Source of the DNA: Gracilibacillus lacisalsi DSM 19029
GTDB lineage: Bacteria; Bacillota; Bacilli; Bacillales; Amphibacillaceae
Direction of reading: 5' to 3'
Length of the DNA: 64,000 bases
Assembly (NCBI RefSeq): GCF_000377765.1
Contig: NZ_KB898666.1
Span: forward strand, 62,001 to 126,000
Below, one piece after another: positions 25,920 through 34,230 of this stretch. Numbering within the stretch: the stretch's first letter is position 1; each line of letters starts with the position of its first letter. The position numbers were made by a program, and so were the translations under genes. The notes below the pieces were generated by a model, which saw only the letters and a list, made by a program, of their open reading frames with translations, made no database searches and was not told the origin of the DNA.

Positions 25920-27119
25920 TTATTTGTTTACAAATAGACTTTCTGGCAATGATTGAAAGGCTTGCTCTAAATCATGAATTAAGTCATCTTTATCTTCTAG
26001 TCCTGCTGAATATCGTATTAATCCTTCCGGTATCCCCATTGCTGCTCTTTCCTCTGGTGTACATTCTACATGACTTGTTGTGCGAGAAGGTCCTACAATT
26101 GTTTCAACAGAGCCCAGGTGTGCTGCTCGATTCGCATATTTAAGCTTTGGAAGCAGATGTCTGAGTGTATCCACCCCACCTTTCACCGAGAAACTTAACA
26201 TGCTGCCAAACCCGTTCATTTGTTTTTTTGCAATCTCATGGCCTGGATGGTCCTCTAATCCTGGATAAAATACTGATTCGACGGCATCAACTGATTGTAA
26301 ATAACGAGCAACTGCCATTGCATTTTCACTTTGTTTTTCAATTCTTAATTGAAGCGTTTTCATGCCCCGTAGTAATAAATAGGCTGACATCGGGTCAAGT
26401 GTTGCTCCATTAATTTCTCGATAATGATAAATACTTTCTACCAATTTTTTAGAGCCACAAACAGAACCACCTAACGCATCTGCATGCCCCCCTAAAAATT
26501 TTGTGGCACTATGAATCACCAGGTCTGCTCCCAATTCGAGTGGATTTTGGTTAACTGGAGTGGCAAAAGTGTTATCAACAATGACTATAGCTCCAGCTTG
26601 TTTTCCGGCCTGCGCCATTCGTTCAATATCTGTGATTTTTACCGTTGGGTTTGTTGGGCTTTCTAAATAGAGCACTTTACACCCTTTTGCTACCTCTTTT
26701 TCAATTGCTTCATGATCCCCCGTATCACATAAAACGACGTCCACGTTTTGCTTGGGCAGAAATTCGGTGAATATTTTATTGGTTCCGCCATAGGTGTCTT
26801 TTATGGAAACAATTCGATCCCCTGGGAACAATAGAGTTCCGAGTGTATTACTAATCGCTGCCATTCCAGTCGAAAAACTAGTAGCAGATTCTGCTCCTTC
26901 TAATATTCTTATTTTTTCTTCAAATGCTTCAACAGTTGGATTAGTATTACGACCGTAAATATGACCTTCTTTATTACCGATAGCTACTTCATACCATTCA
27001 TCCATATCGTCATACCCAAAAGATACACTGTGTACAACTGGAACTTGAGTGGCTCCAAAAGCTAATTGCTCTTTTTCCCCTGCCCAAACTGCTTTTGTAC
27101 TCATTTTTACATCTCTCAT
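25920..27119 (-). CDS. Cystathionine gamma-synthase/lyase family PLP enzyme
   Basis: 399 residues of the Cys/Met-metabolism PLP family (fold type I). The PLP lysine is Lys207 in HSATKFLGGHADALGG, the pyridine-nitrogen Asp is in IVDNTFATP, and the phosphate-binding YGR motif is in HIYGRNTNPT. The family performs gamma-replacement or gamma/beta-elimination on homoserine- or cysteine-derived substrates. There is no methionine-biosynthesis neighbour; it lies between the M24 enzyme and the homoserine dehydrogenase-like gene, so a catabolic gamma-elimination (for example on homoserine or diaminobutyrate) is a possibility, not shown. GAGGAGG precedes the ATG by 7 nt. Confidence 0.85.
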   Translation of the reverse strand: MRDVKMSTKAVWAGEKEQLAFGATQVPVVHSVSFGYDDMDEWYEVAIGNKEGHIYGRNTNPTVEAFEEKIRILEGAESATSFSTGMAAISNTLGTLLFPGDRIVSIKDTYGGTNKIFTEFLPKQNVDVVLCDTGDHEAIEKEVAKGCKVLYLESPTNPTVKITDIERMAQAGKQAGAIVIVDNTFATPVNQNPLELGADLVIHSATKFLGGHADALGGSVCGSKKLVESIYHYREINGATLDPMSAYLLLRGMKTLQLRIEKQSENAMAVARYLQSVDAVESVFYPGLEDHPGHEIAKKQMNGFGSMLSFSVKGGVDTLRHLLPKLKYANRAAHLGSVETIVGPSRTTSHVECTPEERAAMGIPEGLIRYSAGLEDKDDLIHDLEQAFQSLPESLFVNK

Positions 27120-27162
27120 ACTATTCCCTCCTCATCTAATATCTATCTAATCATCCTAAAAG

Positions 27163-28371
27163 CTAGCTGATGATTCCACCTTGTTCTGGAAACGGAAAGG
27201 GATCTTGCACAATTAATTCTCTTGGAATATTGGTGAACGTTTCCCCGCCAGTTTTTGTTACTCGAAATGATTCACTGATCTCAATTCCATAGTTGTCGAA
27301 CCACAAGGCCGGAATAAGGTGGAAAGTCATATTTGGCTGTAAAACGGTGGAATCCTCTGTTCGGATGCTTGCTGTATGTTCGCCCCAATCTGGCGGGTAA
27401 CCTAAACCTACGGAATATCCTAGTCTTGCCTCTTTTTCAATTCCATATTTCTTTAGACAGTTATACCAATAGCTTTCCAGTTCTCCACAAGTAACTCCAG
27501 GCTTTACCGCATCTAAAACGGCATTTAATCCTTCTACGACAATCGGAGCCAGTTTCTCAAGCTGTATAGAAGGTTTACCTATCGAAACCGTTCTAGCAAC
27601 TGGTACATGATACCTTTTGTAACAGCCTGCGAGTTCAATAACAACAGACTCTCCTTCTTGATATTTTCTCTCCGACCAAGTTAGATGTGGTGCGCCTGTG
27701 TTATATCCAGAGGGAAGCAATGGAACGATAGCTGGATAATCCCCACCATATTCATCAGTACCAGAAATCATTTGGTGATAGATAGCTGCTGCTGTGTCAC
27801 ACTCTCGATTCCCTACGCGTACACTTTCTATTGCTTTATACATCGCTTGATCAGCAATTTCTGCTGCCCGCTTCATATATTCAATTTCTTGCTCTGATTT
27901 GATAATCCTTACATAATTCACTAATAAATCCGCATTTTTGAATGTAGCATTTGGCAGTCCGTGCTTTAACCTTTCGTAAGCCTTGGCAGTGAAATAGTAA
28001 TTATCCATCTCAACACCTATTTTTCTATTTCCTTGCCCGATCTGTTTTAAAATTTCTGCAATGAAATCCATTGGGTGATAAATCGATGATTGTACATAAT
28101 AATCTGGGAATGGAATAATATTTTCGTTGTAGATCCATGTGGTAATTTTCGCGCCATTTGCATCTTGATAACGACCAATCCAAATTGGCTGAGGCTCATC
28201 AATAATGATAATTAACATTTGGTGAACATAGAATGACCAAGCATCATAGCCTGATAAATAATTCATATTAGCGGGGTCTGTTACAAGTAGTACTTCCATG
28301 TCGTTTTCAGCCATCCGTTGTTTTGTTTTCGTTAAACGTTTTTGATATTCTAAAATATCAAAGGCTAACAT
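27163..28371 (-). CDS. doeA: M24 (creatinase/ectoine-hydrolase-like) enzyme, putative DoeA/EutD
   Basis: 402 residues: an N-terminal creatinase domain (1-150) with VTDPANMNYLSGYDAWSFY, a stretch I associate with ectoine hydrolase DoeA/EutD, and a C-terminal pita-bread M24 domain. The canonical metal ligands are mostly replaced (IELAG with Glu246 where Asp is usual; PVARTV with no second Asp), while His229 (GAPHLTW), His332 (WGEH) and Glu364/Glu367 (GIEISES) remain, as in the metal-free creatinase branch. It heads the catabolic operon; GGAGGGGGG precedes the ATG. Ectoine hydrolysis to N-acetyl-diaminobutyrate is the favoured reaction given the neighbouring ectABC; a related cyclic amidine or proline peptide substrate is the alternative. 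Confidence 0.7.
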   Translation of the reverse strand: MLAFDILEYQKRLTKTKQRMAENDMEVLLVTDPANMNYLSGYDAWSFYVHQMLIIIIDEPQPIWIGRYQDANGAKITTWIYNENIIPFPDYYVQSSIYHPMDFIAEILKQIGQGNRKIGVEMDNYYFTAKAYERLKHGLPNATFKNADLLVNYVRIIKSEQEIEYMKRAAEIADQAMYKAIESVRVGNRECDTAAAIYHQMISGTDEYGGDYPAIVPLLPSGYNTGAPHLTWSERKYQEGESVVIELAGCYKRYHVPVARTVSIGKPSIQLEKLAPIVVEGLNAVLDAVKPGVTCGELESYWYNCLKKYGIEKEARLGYSVGLGYPPDWGEHTASIRTEDSTVLQPNMTFHLIPALWFDNYGIEISESFRVTKTGGETFTNIPRELIVQDPFPFPEQGGIIS

Positions 28372-28454
28372 CGAATCCCCCCTCCACCCTAAAAATATTC
28401 TTTCGTTTCTTACCTTTATCTTATTAAACAGCTAGTTGAAATGTAATGTTCAGA

Positions 28455-28486
28455 TTGTATGAAGTTTTTCCATTTCTGTCATACAA
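28455..28486. promoter_or_regulatory. Inverted repeat upstream of the catabolic operon (putative PucR site)
   Basis: TTGTATGA and TCATACAA are perfect 8-bp inverted repeats separated by 16 bp, about 85-115 bp before the M24 gene. They are a candidate operator for the adjacent PucR-family regulator. Confidence 0.45.
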
Positions 28487-28573
28487 CATGCATAAACACC
28501 CGAATTATAAGATATAATGTCCAATTTTCACATAAAAAAAGAGCCGCTGAGGCTAAAGTGGTTAAAAACAATA

Positions 28574-28626
28574 AATTCCGAACGATAACAAATTCTGATC
28601 ACAGAATTCGTCTATTCGTTCGGAAT
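28574..28626. repeat. 53-bp imperfect palindrome
   Basis: ATTCCGAACGA...AAATTCTG-ATCA-CAGAATT...TTCGTTCGGAAT forms a long cruciform-capable inverted repeat between the M24 gene promoter region and the B1 hairpin element. Possible terminator of the PucR transcript (T-rich on the minus side) or regulatory structure. Confidence 0.5.
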
Positions 28627-28760
28627 CTTTGCCATTAAAAAGTGAAACTACGGGTTACTTGAAGCTTGAAGTGGGGTTTTACAGACGTTTAACAATGTTG
28701 TAAATGGTAGTGCTCAGTAACTTGCTTAATGGTCATTTTGACATGAATGTTCTGCTTAAC

Positions 28761-28892
28761 ACTCGCTCCGGCTGTCCGCTTCCCTTTCCACGGGTTTTTC
28801 CCCTCAGCTAACTTCGGTAAGCAAAGATCGCTTACCAAAGTGGATCTTCGAGGAAAAACATCCCGCAGGAGTTGAAGCGGACGGCGTTTGCT
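28761..28892 (+). repeat. Hairpin repeat element, copy B1
   Basis: Same architecture as A1: GCTCCGGCTGTCCGCTT / AAGCGGACGG outer arms, variable stem GTTTTTCC / GGAAAAAC, conserved CTCAGCTAACTT / AAAGTGGATCTTC, apical stem GGTAAGC / GCTTACC. It fills the noncoding region between the M24 operon and the PucR gene together with B2. Confidence 0.85.
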
Positions 28893-29017
28893 AAAGGAAC
28901 ACCCTACAATGTTTGTAACAGTTAATATATTGTTTCTTATTCTGATGAAAGCAAAACTTTCTACTGGAAGATAAGATCATCATGCTATCTCTTACTCTCG
29001 TTGTAACATATGAAACT

Positions 29018-29147
29018 AGCGAAGGCCGACCGTTTTCGACTCCTGGGGGATTAGCATGATCTGAAGATCCACTTTGAAAAGTGCCTTTCTTTTCAAAGTT
29101 AGCTGAAGAGCATGCTCCCCGGAAAGCGAAACGGTCAGCCGAAGCGA
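29018..29147 (-). repeat. Hairpin repeat element, inverted copy B2
   Basis: Reverse-complement orientation of the B1 type. Variable stem AGCATG / CATGCT, conserved GAAGATCCACTTT / AAAGTTAGCTGAAG, apical stem GAAAAG / CTTTTC. 125 bp from B1. Outer flanks carry TCATTTTGACATGAAT (28733) and ATTCATTTCAAAATT (29162), roughly terminal inverted repeats. Confidence 0.85.
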
Positions 29148-29239
29148 CAGTTTAGCACTCTATTCATTTCAAAATTAAGACAAAGTTAGAGCTTCCCTTA
29201 ATCGGGTAATAGTTGTTATGGCTCAGACTCATCATCCCA

Positions 29240-30922
29240 TCATTTTATTTTATTCAGCATCCATAAGCGGACACTTAACTCTAATAAAAAGGAATCATCA
29301 GCATCAATTAAGGATAAGTGCGTCAGAGACTCTATTTTTCGCAACCGATGCAATAACGATTGACGATGTAAATTTAATTCTCTAGCAGTTTGACTAACAT
29401 TCCCTTTATATTTGTTGTATGTCTTAAAGGTAAAAATCAGGTCTGTCTGTCTCTTTTTATCGTATTCTAACAATGGCTTCAATGTATCTTTTACAATCTC
29501 GCGAATATTTTCTTCTTGAGATATTGTCATTAACAGCCGATTAATTCTTGTATCACTATAAAAAGTTCTATTACCAGGACCATCATGCAGCAGTCCGATT
29601 TCTAGAGCCGTTTTTGCCTTTTCATAGCTTTCATAAAAGGGGTACGTACTTTCTTTTTGAAGTGCAATTCCCCAAGAAATATCAATATCCGAAAGTAATT
29701 GGCTTAATCGTCGTTCAATCGTATCTAAAAACTGGTTGGCTACATCATGGTAAGATGAATCCTCCGCTTGCAAATATAGAATTACTTCCCCTTTTTCAAA
29801 GGTAGTCATTGTTTTACGCTCAAATAGTTGACCTGCATAGGTGATTTCCTTCTGAATATAATAATTAAAGCTTCTTAATGATGAATGATACGGATTATCT
29901 AAAGTATCATGCTTATCTGATCCTAACTCTTTATGGCTAATTTCTCCGACAATACAAACATAAGGAAGATTTAGATCATAGTTTAATAAATGTGCTTTTG
30001 TTAATAATTGATGATCTACTTGCATTTTATTTTTAGCTAAATTTAACACAAAATTATCCTTTAATCGTATTTCGGTTAACTCAATGGCATTCTCTTTCAC
30101 AAAGTATAGCGCACAGGCTGTTACAGCATGCTCTAACACATTCATTACAGACCAAGTTAGCTCTTTATTATCGCGCGGTTGAAATACAATGTACCCTTGG
30201 ACTTTATGGTTGTTGAGAATTTGCAACTGAAAAAAACGTTCTTTATAAAACCTGTATTCTTTCATATGATAATATAGTGGATGTTCTTGAAATTTAATAT
30301 CAGATAGTGGTATTGGTTGTAAATGACTTTCTTGAACTTCGAGGCGATAGCTTTCTAATATATCTTTATTAAAAAATTTATATGCTCTCCACCTTTTTTC
30401 AGCATCTGTGATGGCAACAGGAATTTTAATATGCTTATATAAAGTGTGTGCAATATCTTCTAATCCTTTATCTTTTAGGACACAATTAATTAATTCTTGT
30501 CTGGCATCTTCCACCTTTTGAAGTTCTTTTTGTTTTACTTCTGTAATTTTATCCATCACAGATTGCCAAATATCCGTAAAACGAACTTCCCAAGGAACAT
30601 CAATAATGATTAAATCATTTTGATTAGCCTTTTTCAAAATTCGATCAGGGATACTATAAATATATCGTCCTGTAGCAAAACCTAAAACAGATGCCCTTGA
30701 TTGAATGACATCTTGCACAAAAGATTCTAATAAATTAGGATTATCTTCGCATCCTATACCGGTACTTAAAACAAACTCATTCTTTCTGACAAAGTTTTCA
30801 ACAGGAAGCTCAATAACCGAAACCCATTCAATCTGCTTTTGCTCTAAAGCATGCTTACCTGCCTTTACTTCACAACCTTCCATCACCGGCAATTGCATAA
30901 TAGTATTTACCGTTAAACTCAT
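29240..30922 (-). CDS. PucR-family transcriptional regulator
   Basis: About 560 residues: N-terminal PucR (purine-catabolism regulator-like) sensor domain (about 5-130, containing ENEFVLSTGIG-like and VLGFATGRYI stretches), a GGDEF-like middle domain, and a C-terminal helix-turn-helix YNKYKGNVSQTARELNLHRQ (about 505-540). Such regulators usually activate neighbouring degradation operons in response to the substrate. The start is ATG 30922 with AGAGGTG 6 nt upstream. It lies upstream of, and in the same direction as, the M24 operon and back to back with ectABC, so it is the natural candidate sensor for ectoine-like compounds. Confidence 0.87.
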   Translation of the reverse strand: MSLTVNTIMQLPVMEGCEVKAGKHALEQKQIEWVSVIELPVENFVRKNEFVLSTGIGCEDNPNLLESFVQDVIQSRASVLGFATGRYIYSIPDRILKKANQNDLIIIDVPWEVRFTDIWQSVMDKITEVKQKELQKVEDARQELINCVLKDKGLEDIAHTLYKHIKIPVAITDAEKRWRAYKFFNKDILESYRLEVQESHLQPIPLSDIKFQEHPLYYHMKEYRFYKERFFQLQILNNHKVQGYIVFQPRDNKELTWSVMNVLEHAVTACALYFVKENAIELTEIRLKDNFVLNLAKNKMQVDHQLLTKAHLLNYDLNLPYVCIVGEISHKELGSDKHDTLDNPYHSSLRSFNYYIQKEITYAGQLFERKTMTTFEKGEVILYLQAEDSSYHDVANQFLDTIERRLSQLLSDIDISWGIALQKESTYPFYESYEKAKTALEIGLLHDGPGNRTFYSDTRINRLLMTISQEENIREIVKDTLKPLLEYDKKRQTDLIFTFKTYNKYKGNVSQTARELNLHRQSLLHRLRKIESLTHLSLIDADDSFLLELSVRLWMLNKIK

Positions 30923-31703
30923 ATCACTCACCTCTTTTTGCATCAAAAGTTCATCATCACCTAAACATGAGTGCTTAAAAAAGAGACATTTTCACCTTAA
31001 AGTTGAAGCTGTCTAGCTTAGCCACCACGGATATAGAAATTTGTCTAGGACGAGCTCAGAGACTTATCCGTTCGTACGTTTATGAAGCTCACTCGCTTCG
31101 ATCCACCTGTTCATTTTCTGACTGAACCTTGCGCTACAGGTTGCGACCTCGTACTTTCTTTATGACTAATATAGCAGATCGGATCTATGAACGTACAGCG
31201 GGGAAACGTGACGAATCAAATACCAATTGGAGCGACTTTGGCGAAATTGTAGCCAGTCACTACAATGGCCAGAATATGAATCTCTATCTGCGTCATTAAA
31301 TTAGCTATTTAGACGGAAACTCGTGATAAAGGATAGTAGTTATGATGAGTTCTCAAAATAAAAGGGGTAAAGAAGCTGATATATAATTTTACGCTTACGC
31401 TACGTACAATATGCCTTTTCATTCACTGCTCTGAAGGAATATGAAGCTACATTCACGTCTGGTATTTTTGGATAAAAAGATCAAAATGTTTAGGTATAGT
31501 CTATTGAGCAAAATTTCATAAAAATTATGTTTGGTTTTAAAAAAAGCGGGAATAAATAAACAGAAAACTTTGATACTTTAATCAAATTTTGCTCATTTGT
31601 AAGAATAGATGACAATATTGGAGGATTTATAAAGTTATTCCAATTGAATGAAGCTCAAGTTAATAAAAGAAGATTTATAAAGTTTAATCAAGCTATAAGC
31701 GAT
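30923..31703. other. Long gene-poor stretch between the PucR gene and ectABC
   Basis: Nearly 800 bp with no convincing gene. It holds a 45-codon open frame (31162-31299, no ribosome binding site, residue pattern protein-like, unrecognised) that may be a gene remnant. It also holds a 12-bp inverted repeat TGAGCAAAATTT (31505-31516) / AAATTTTGCTCA (31584-31595), and a direct repeat ATTTATAAAGTT (near 31626 and 31670). Long leaders are common before salt-induced ect operons, so regulation is likely here. Confidence 0.5.
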
Positions 31704-31732
31704 TTGCGGAATATTCCAATTCCCTTTATTAT
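31704..31732 (+). promoter_or_regulatory. Putative ectABC promoter
   Basis: TTGCGG, 17-bp spacer, TATTAT, about 60 bp before the ectA coding region. A sigma-A type match; no clear sigma-B element was seen. Confidence 0.5.
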
Positions 31733-31791
31733 ATTGAATGTATCATTTTGCGTAAATAAATGATTGCCAAATAAGAAAGGAGTAAATTGTT

Positions 31792-32304
31792 ATTAATAAC
31801 TTACAGAATCAAGCTCCAACACTAGACGTTGTATTCTCCAAACCAACAAAAAATGATGGAGCATCTATGTGGGAATTAGTATCAAAATCTACATTAGACA
31901 CAAATTCTCCCTACAAATACCTTTTAATGAGTGAGTATTTTAGTGATACTTGTGTCGTAGCAAAAGAAAATAACCAAGTGGTTGGCTTTATTACCGCATT
32001 TATCCCTCCAAAAAAACCAGATGCTATATTTGTTTGGCAAATCGGTGTTGATGCATCACAACGAGGTAAGGGTATTGCATCGAGGATGTTGCATTACTTA
32101 TTAACAAGTGAGGCATGTGAAACAGTCAAGTTTGTCGAAGCAACTATTACACCAGATAATAAGGCATCGCAATCTCTATTCCAGAAACTAGCTCGTGACT
32201 TTAATACAGAAATAACTTCAAGCGAGTTTTTTACCGAGGATGTTTTCCCTGGTGATGAACACGACGAAGAATTAAAGTTTATTGTCGGGCCAATTAACAA
32301 GTAA
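31792..32304 (+). CDS. ectA: L-2,4-diaminobutyrate acetyltransferase
   Basis: Acetylates the gamma-amino group of diaminobutyrate, the second ectoine step. GNAT fold with NSPYKYLLMSEYFSDTCVVA, acetyl-CoA-binding QRGKGIASRML and VEATITPDNKASQSLF, all typical of EctA. Protein homology continues upstream of the first ATG (31867): the codons before it read TLDVVFSKPTKNDGAS, the normal EctA N-terminus. No ATG, GTG or TTG is in frame there before the stop at 31783; ATT 31792 has AAAGGAG 9 nt upstream and is given here as start. Possible explanations are initiation at a rare ATT, a sequencing indel, or a truncated product from ATG 31867 (GGAG 5 nt upstream). Confidence 0.85.
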   Translation: MNNLQNQAPTLDVVFSKPTKNDGASMWELVSKSTLDTNSPYKYLLMSEYFSDTCVVAKENNQVVGFITAFIPPKKPDAIFVWQIGVDASQRGKGIASRMLHYLLTSEACETVKFVEATITPDNKASQSLFQKLARDFNTEITSSEFFTEDVFPGDEHDEELKFIVGPINK

Positions 32305-32387
32305 TATTGTCGTAATATTTCGTATTTTCAGAATTAGAAAGTACGGAAATATTCGATATATAAAACCATTTAGGAGGAACTTAAAAG

Positions 32388-33656
32388 ATGAGTAAAAATA
32401 TTGATATTATCAATCATCATGAGTCAGTAGTACGTAGTTATGTTCGTAACTTCCCAACTGTATTTACAAAGGCGAAGAAGCACAAAATGTGGGACGAGGA
32501 TGGAAAAGAGTATCTAGATTTCTTCTCCGGTGCAGGTGCACTTAACTATGGACATAATGATGATCATATGAAAGAAAAATTAATCGAATACATCACAAGT
32601 GATGGGATTACTCACTCTTTAGATATGGCTTCTACAGCAAAAGCTGATTTTCTACAGAAGTTTGATGACGTGATTTTGAAACCACGTGATCTTGATTATA
32701 AAGTAATGTTCCCTGGACCAACAGGAACAAACACAGTTGAAAGCGCCTTGAAATTAGCGCGTAAAGTAACAGGTCGTACCGATATTATCAGCTTTACAGG
32801 TGGATTCCACGGTATGACGATCGGTTCCCTATCTGTAACTGGTAACTCTATGAAACGCCAAGGTGCAGGTATTCCACTACAAAACACTGTAACGATGGCT
32901 TATGATAACTATGTTGATCATGATACTGTCGTTTATTTAGAAAGATTCTTAGAAGATAGCGGTAGTGGAGTTGCAATTCCAGCCGCAATGATCGTGGAAA
33001 CGGTTCAAGGTGAAGGTGGTATTAACGCTGCACGCTTTGAATGGTTAAAACAAATTGAAGAAATATGCCGTCGTTGGGGCATTTTACTAATCATTGATGA
33101 TGTGCAAGCAGGTATCGGTCGTACCGGTTCATTCTTCAGTTTCGAAGCTGCCGGTATTAAACCAGATATTATCTGTTTATCTAAATCATTAAGTGGTTAT
33201 GGTTTACCACTTGCTGTAACGTTGATCAAGCCTGAATTGGATATTTGGAAACCAGGTGAACACAACGGTACTTTCCGTGGTAATAACCATGCATTTGTAA
33301 CGGCGACAGCAGCACTTGACTATTGGAAAGATGATTCATTTGAAAAAGAAATCCACGAAAAATCTGAAATAATCTACAATTTCCTAGAAAAAATAGTTTC
33401 AGACTATCCTGAAATTAAAGGGGAAGTTCGTGGCCGTGGATTTATGGTAGGGATTGCTTCAGAAGTGGAAGGACTTGCTGAGAAAGTAACAGCTCGTTGC
33501 TTTGAATTAGGTTTAATTATGGAAACAGCGGGACCAAATGATGAAGTATTCAAGCTGTTCCCACCATTAAATATTCCAAAAGATGAGCTACAAAAAGGTC
33601 TAGATATTATTGAGCAAAGTGTAAAAGGTTTAGTTAAGGATCCCGTTACTAACTAA
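32388..33656 (+). CDS. ectB: Diaminobutyrate--2-oxoglutarate transaminase
   Basis: Class III aminotransferase of 422 residues that converts L-aspartate-4-semialdehyde to L-2,4-diaminobutyrate, the committed ectoine step. Visible are the PLP-binding Asp-containing [12 protein letters not shown], the PLP lysine in [30 protein letters not shown] and the [10 protein letters not shown] loop, all characteristic of EctB. AGGAGG lies upstream of the ATG at 32388, 83 nt after ectA. Length normal. Confidence 0.96.
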   Translation: MSKNIDIINHHESVVRSYVRNFPTVFTKAKKHKMWDEDGKEYLDFFSGAGALNYGHNDDHMKEKLIEYITSDGITHSLDMASTAKADFLQKFDDVILKPRDLDYKVMFPGPTGTNTVESALKLARKVTGRTDIISFTGGFHGMTIGSLSVTGNSMKRQGAGIPLQNTVTMAYDNYVDHDTVVYLERFLEDSGSGVAIPAAMIVETVQGEGGINAARFEWLKQIEEICRRWGILLIIDDVQAGIGRTGSFFSFEAAGIKPDIICLSKSLSGYGLPLAVTLIKPELDIWKPGEHNGTFRGNNHAFVTATAALDYWKDDSFEKEIHEKSEIIYNFLEKIVSDYPEIKGEVRGRGFMVGIASEVEGLAEKVTARCFELGLIMETAGPNDEVFKLFPPLNIPKDELQKGLDIIEQSVKGLVKDPVTN

Positions 33657-33703
33657 GTTACGGTTTTCAAATATAACAGACAATACAGGAGGCAATATAT
33701 TTT

Positions 33704-34090
33704 ATGAAAGTAGTAAAGCTAGAAGACATACTAGGAACTGAATATGATGTTGACGGAGGTAACTGGGTTAGCCGTCGTCTCATTATGAAAAAAGACGGAA
33801 TGGGTTATTCTGTCAATGATACCATCATTAAAGCAGGTACAGAAACTCATATTTGGTACAAAAATCACCTTGAATCTGTTTACTGTATTGAAGGTGAAGG
33901 CGAAGTGGTAACATTAAGTGATAATAAAGTATGGCCAATTAAAAAAGATACACTATATGCACTTGATGAAAATGACGAACATTTACTTCGTGCCAAAACA
34001 GATATGCGCATGGTTTGTGTATTCAACCCACCGCTATCAGGAAAAGAAGTACACGACGAAAACGGCGTATATCCAGTAGACGAAGATTAA
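33704..34090 (+). CDS. ectC: L-ectoine synthase
   Basis: Cupin-fold enzyme of 128 residues that cyclises N-gamma-acetyl-diaminobutyrate to ectoine. It begins [21 protein letters not shown] and carries the cupin ligands in [20 protein letters not shown] and [10 protein letters not shown], all typical of EctC. AGGAGG is upstream. There is no ectD (hydroxylase) downstream, so ectoine rather than hydroxyectoine is the expected product from this locus. Confidence 0.96.
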   Translation: MKVVKLEDILGTEYDVDGGNWVSRRLIMKKDGMGYSVNDTIIKAGTETHIWYKNHLESVYCIEGEGEVVTLSDNKVWPIKKDTLYALDENDEHLLRAKTDMRMVCVFNPPLSGKEVHDENGVYPVDED

Positions 34091-34165
34091 TTAATCTGCT
34101 AGAAAAACTATCCCTCTTTTCTAACAGTTGTTAAGACATTCCTATAGTTCAAATTTTTCTTATCC

Positions 34166-34203
34166 AAAAGCTCCCCTTTTCCTTGGGGAGCTTTTACTTT
34201 TTT
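34166..34203 (+). terminator. ectABC terminator
   Basis: AAAAGCTCCCC and GGGGAGCTTTT form an 11-bp stem over an 8-nt loop, followed by ACTTTTTT. Confidence 0.92.
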
Positions 34204-34230
34204 GTATATACTATAGATGAGGTGTTGAAA

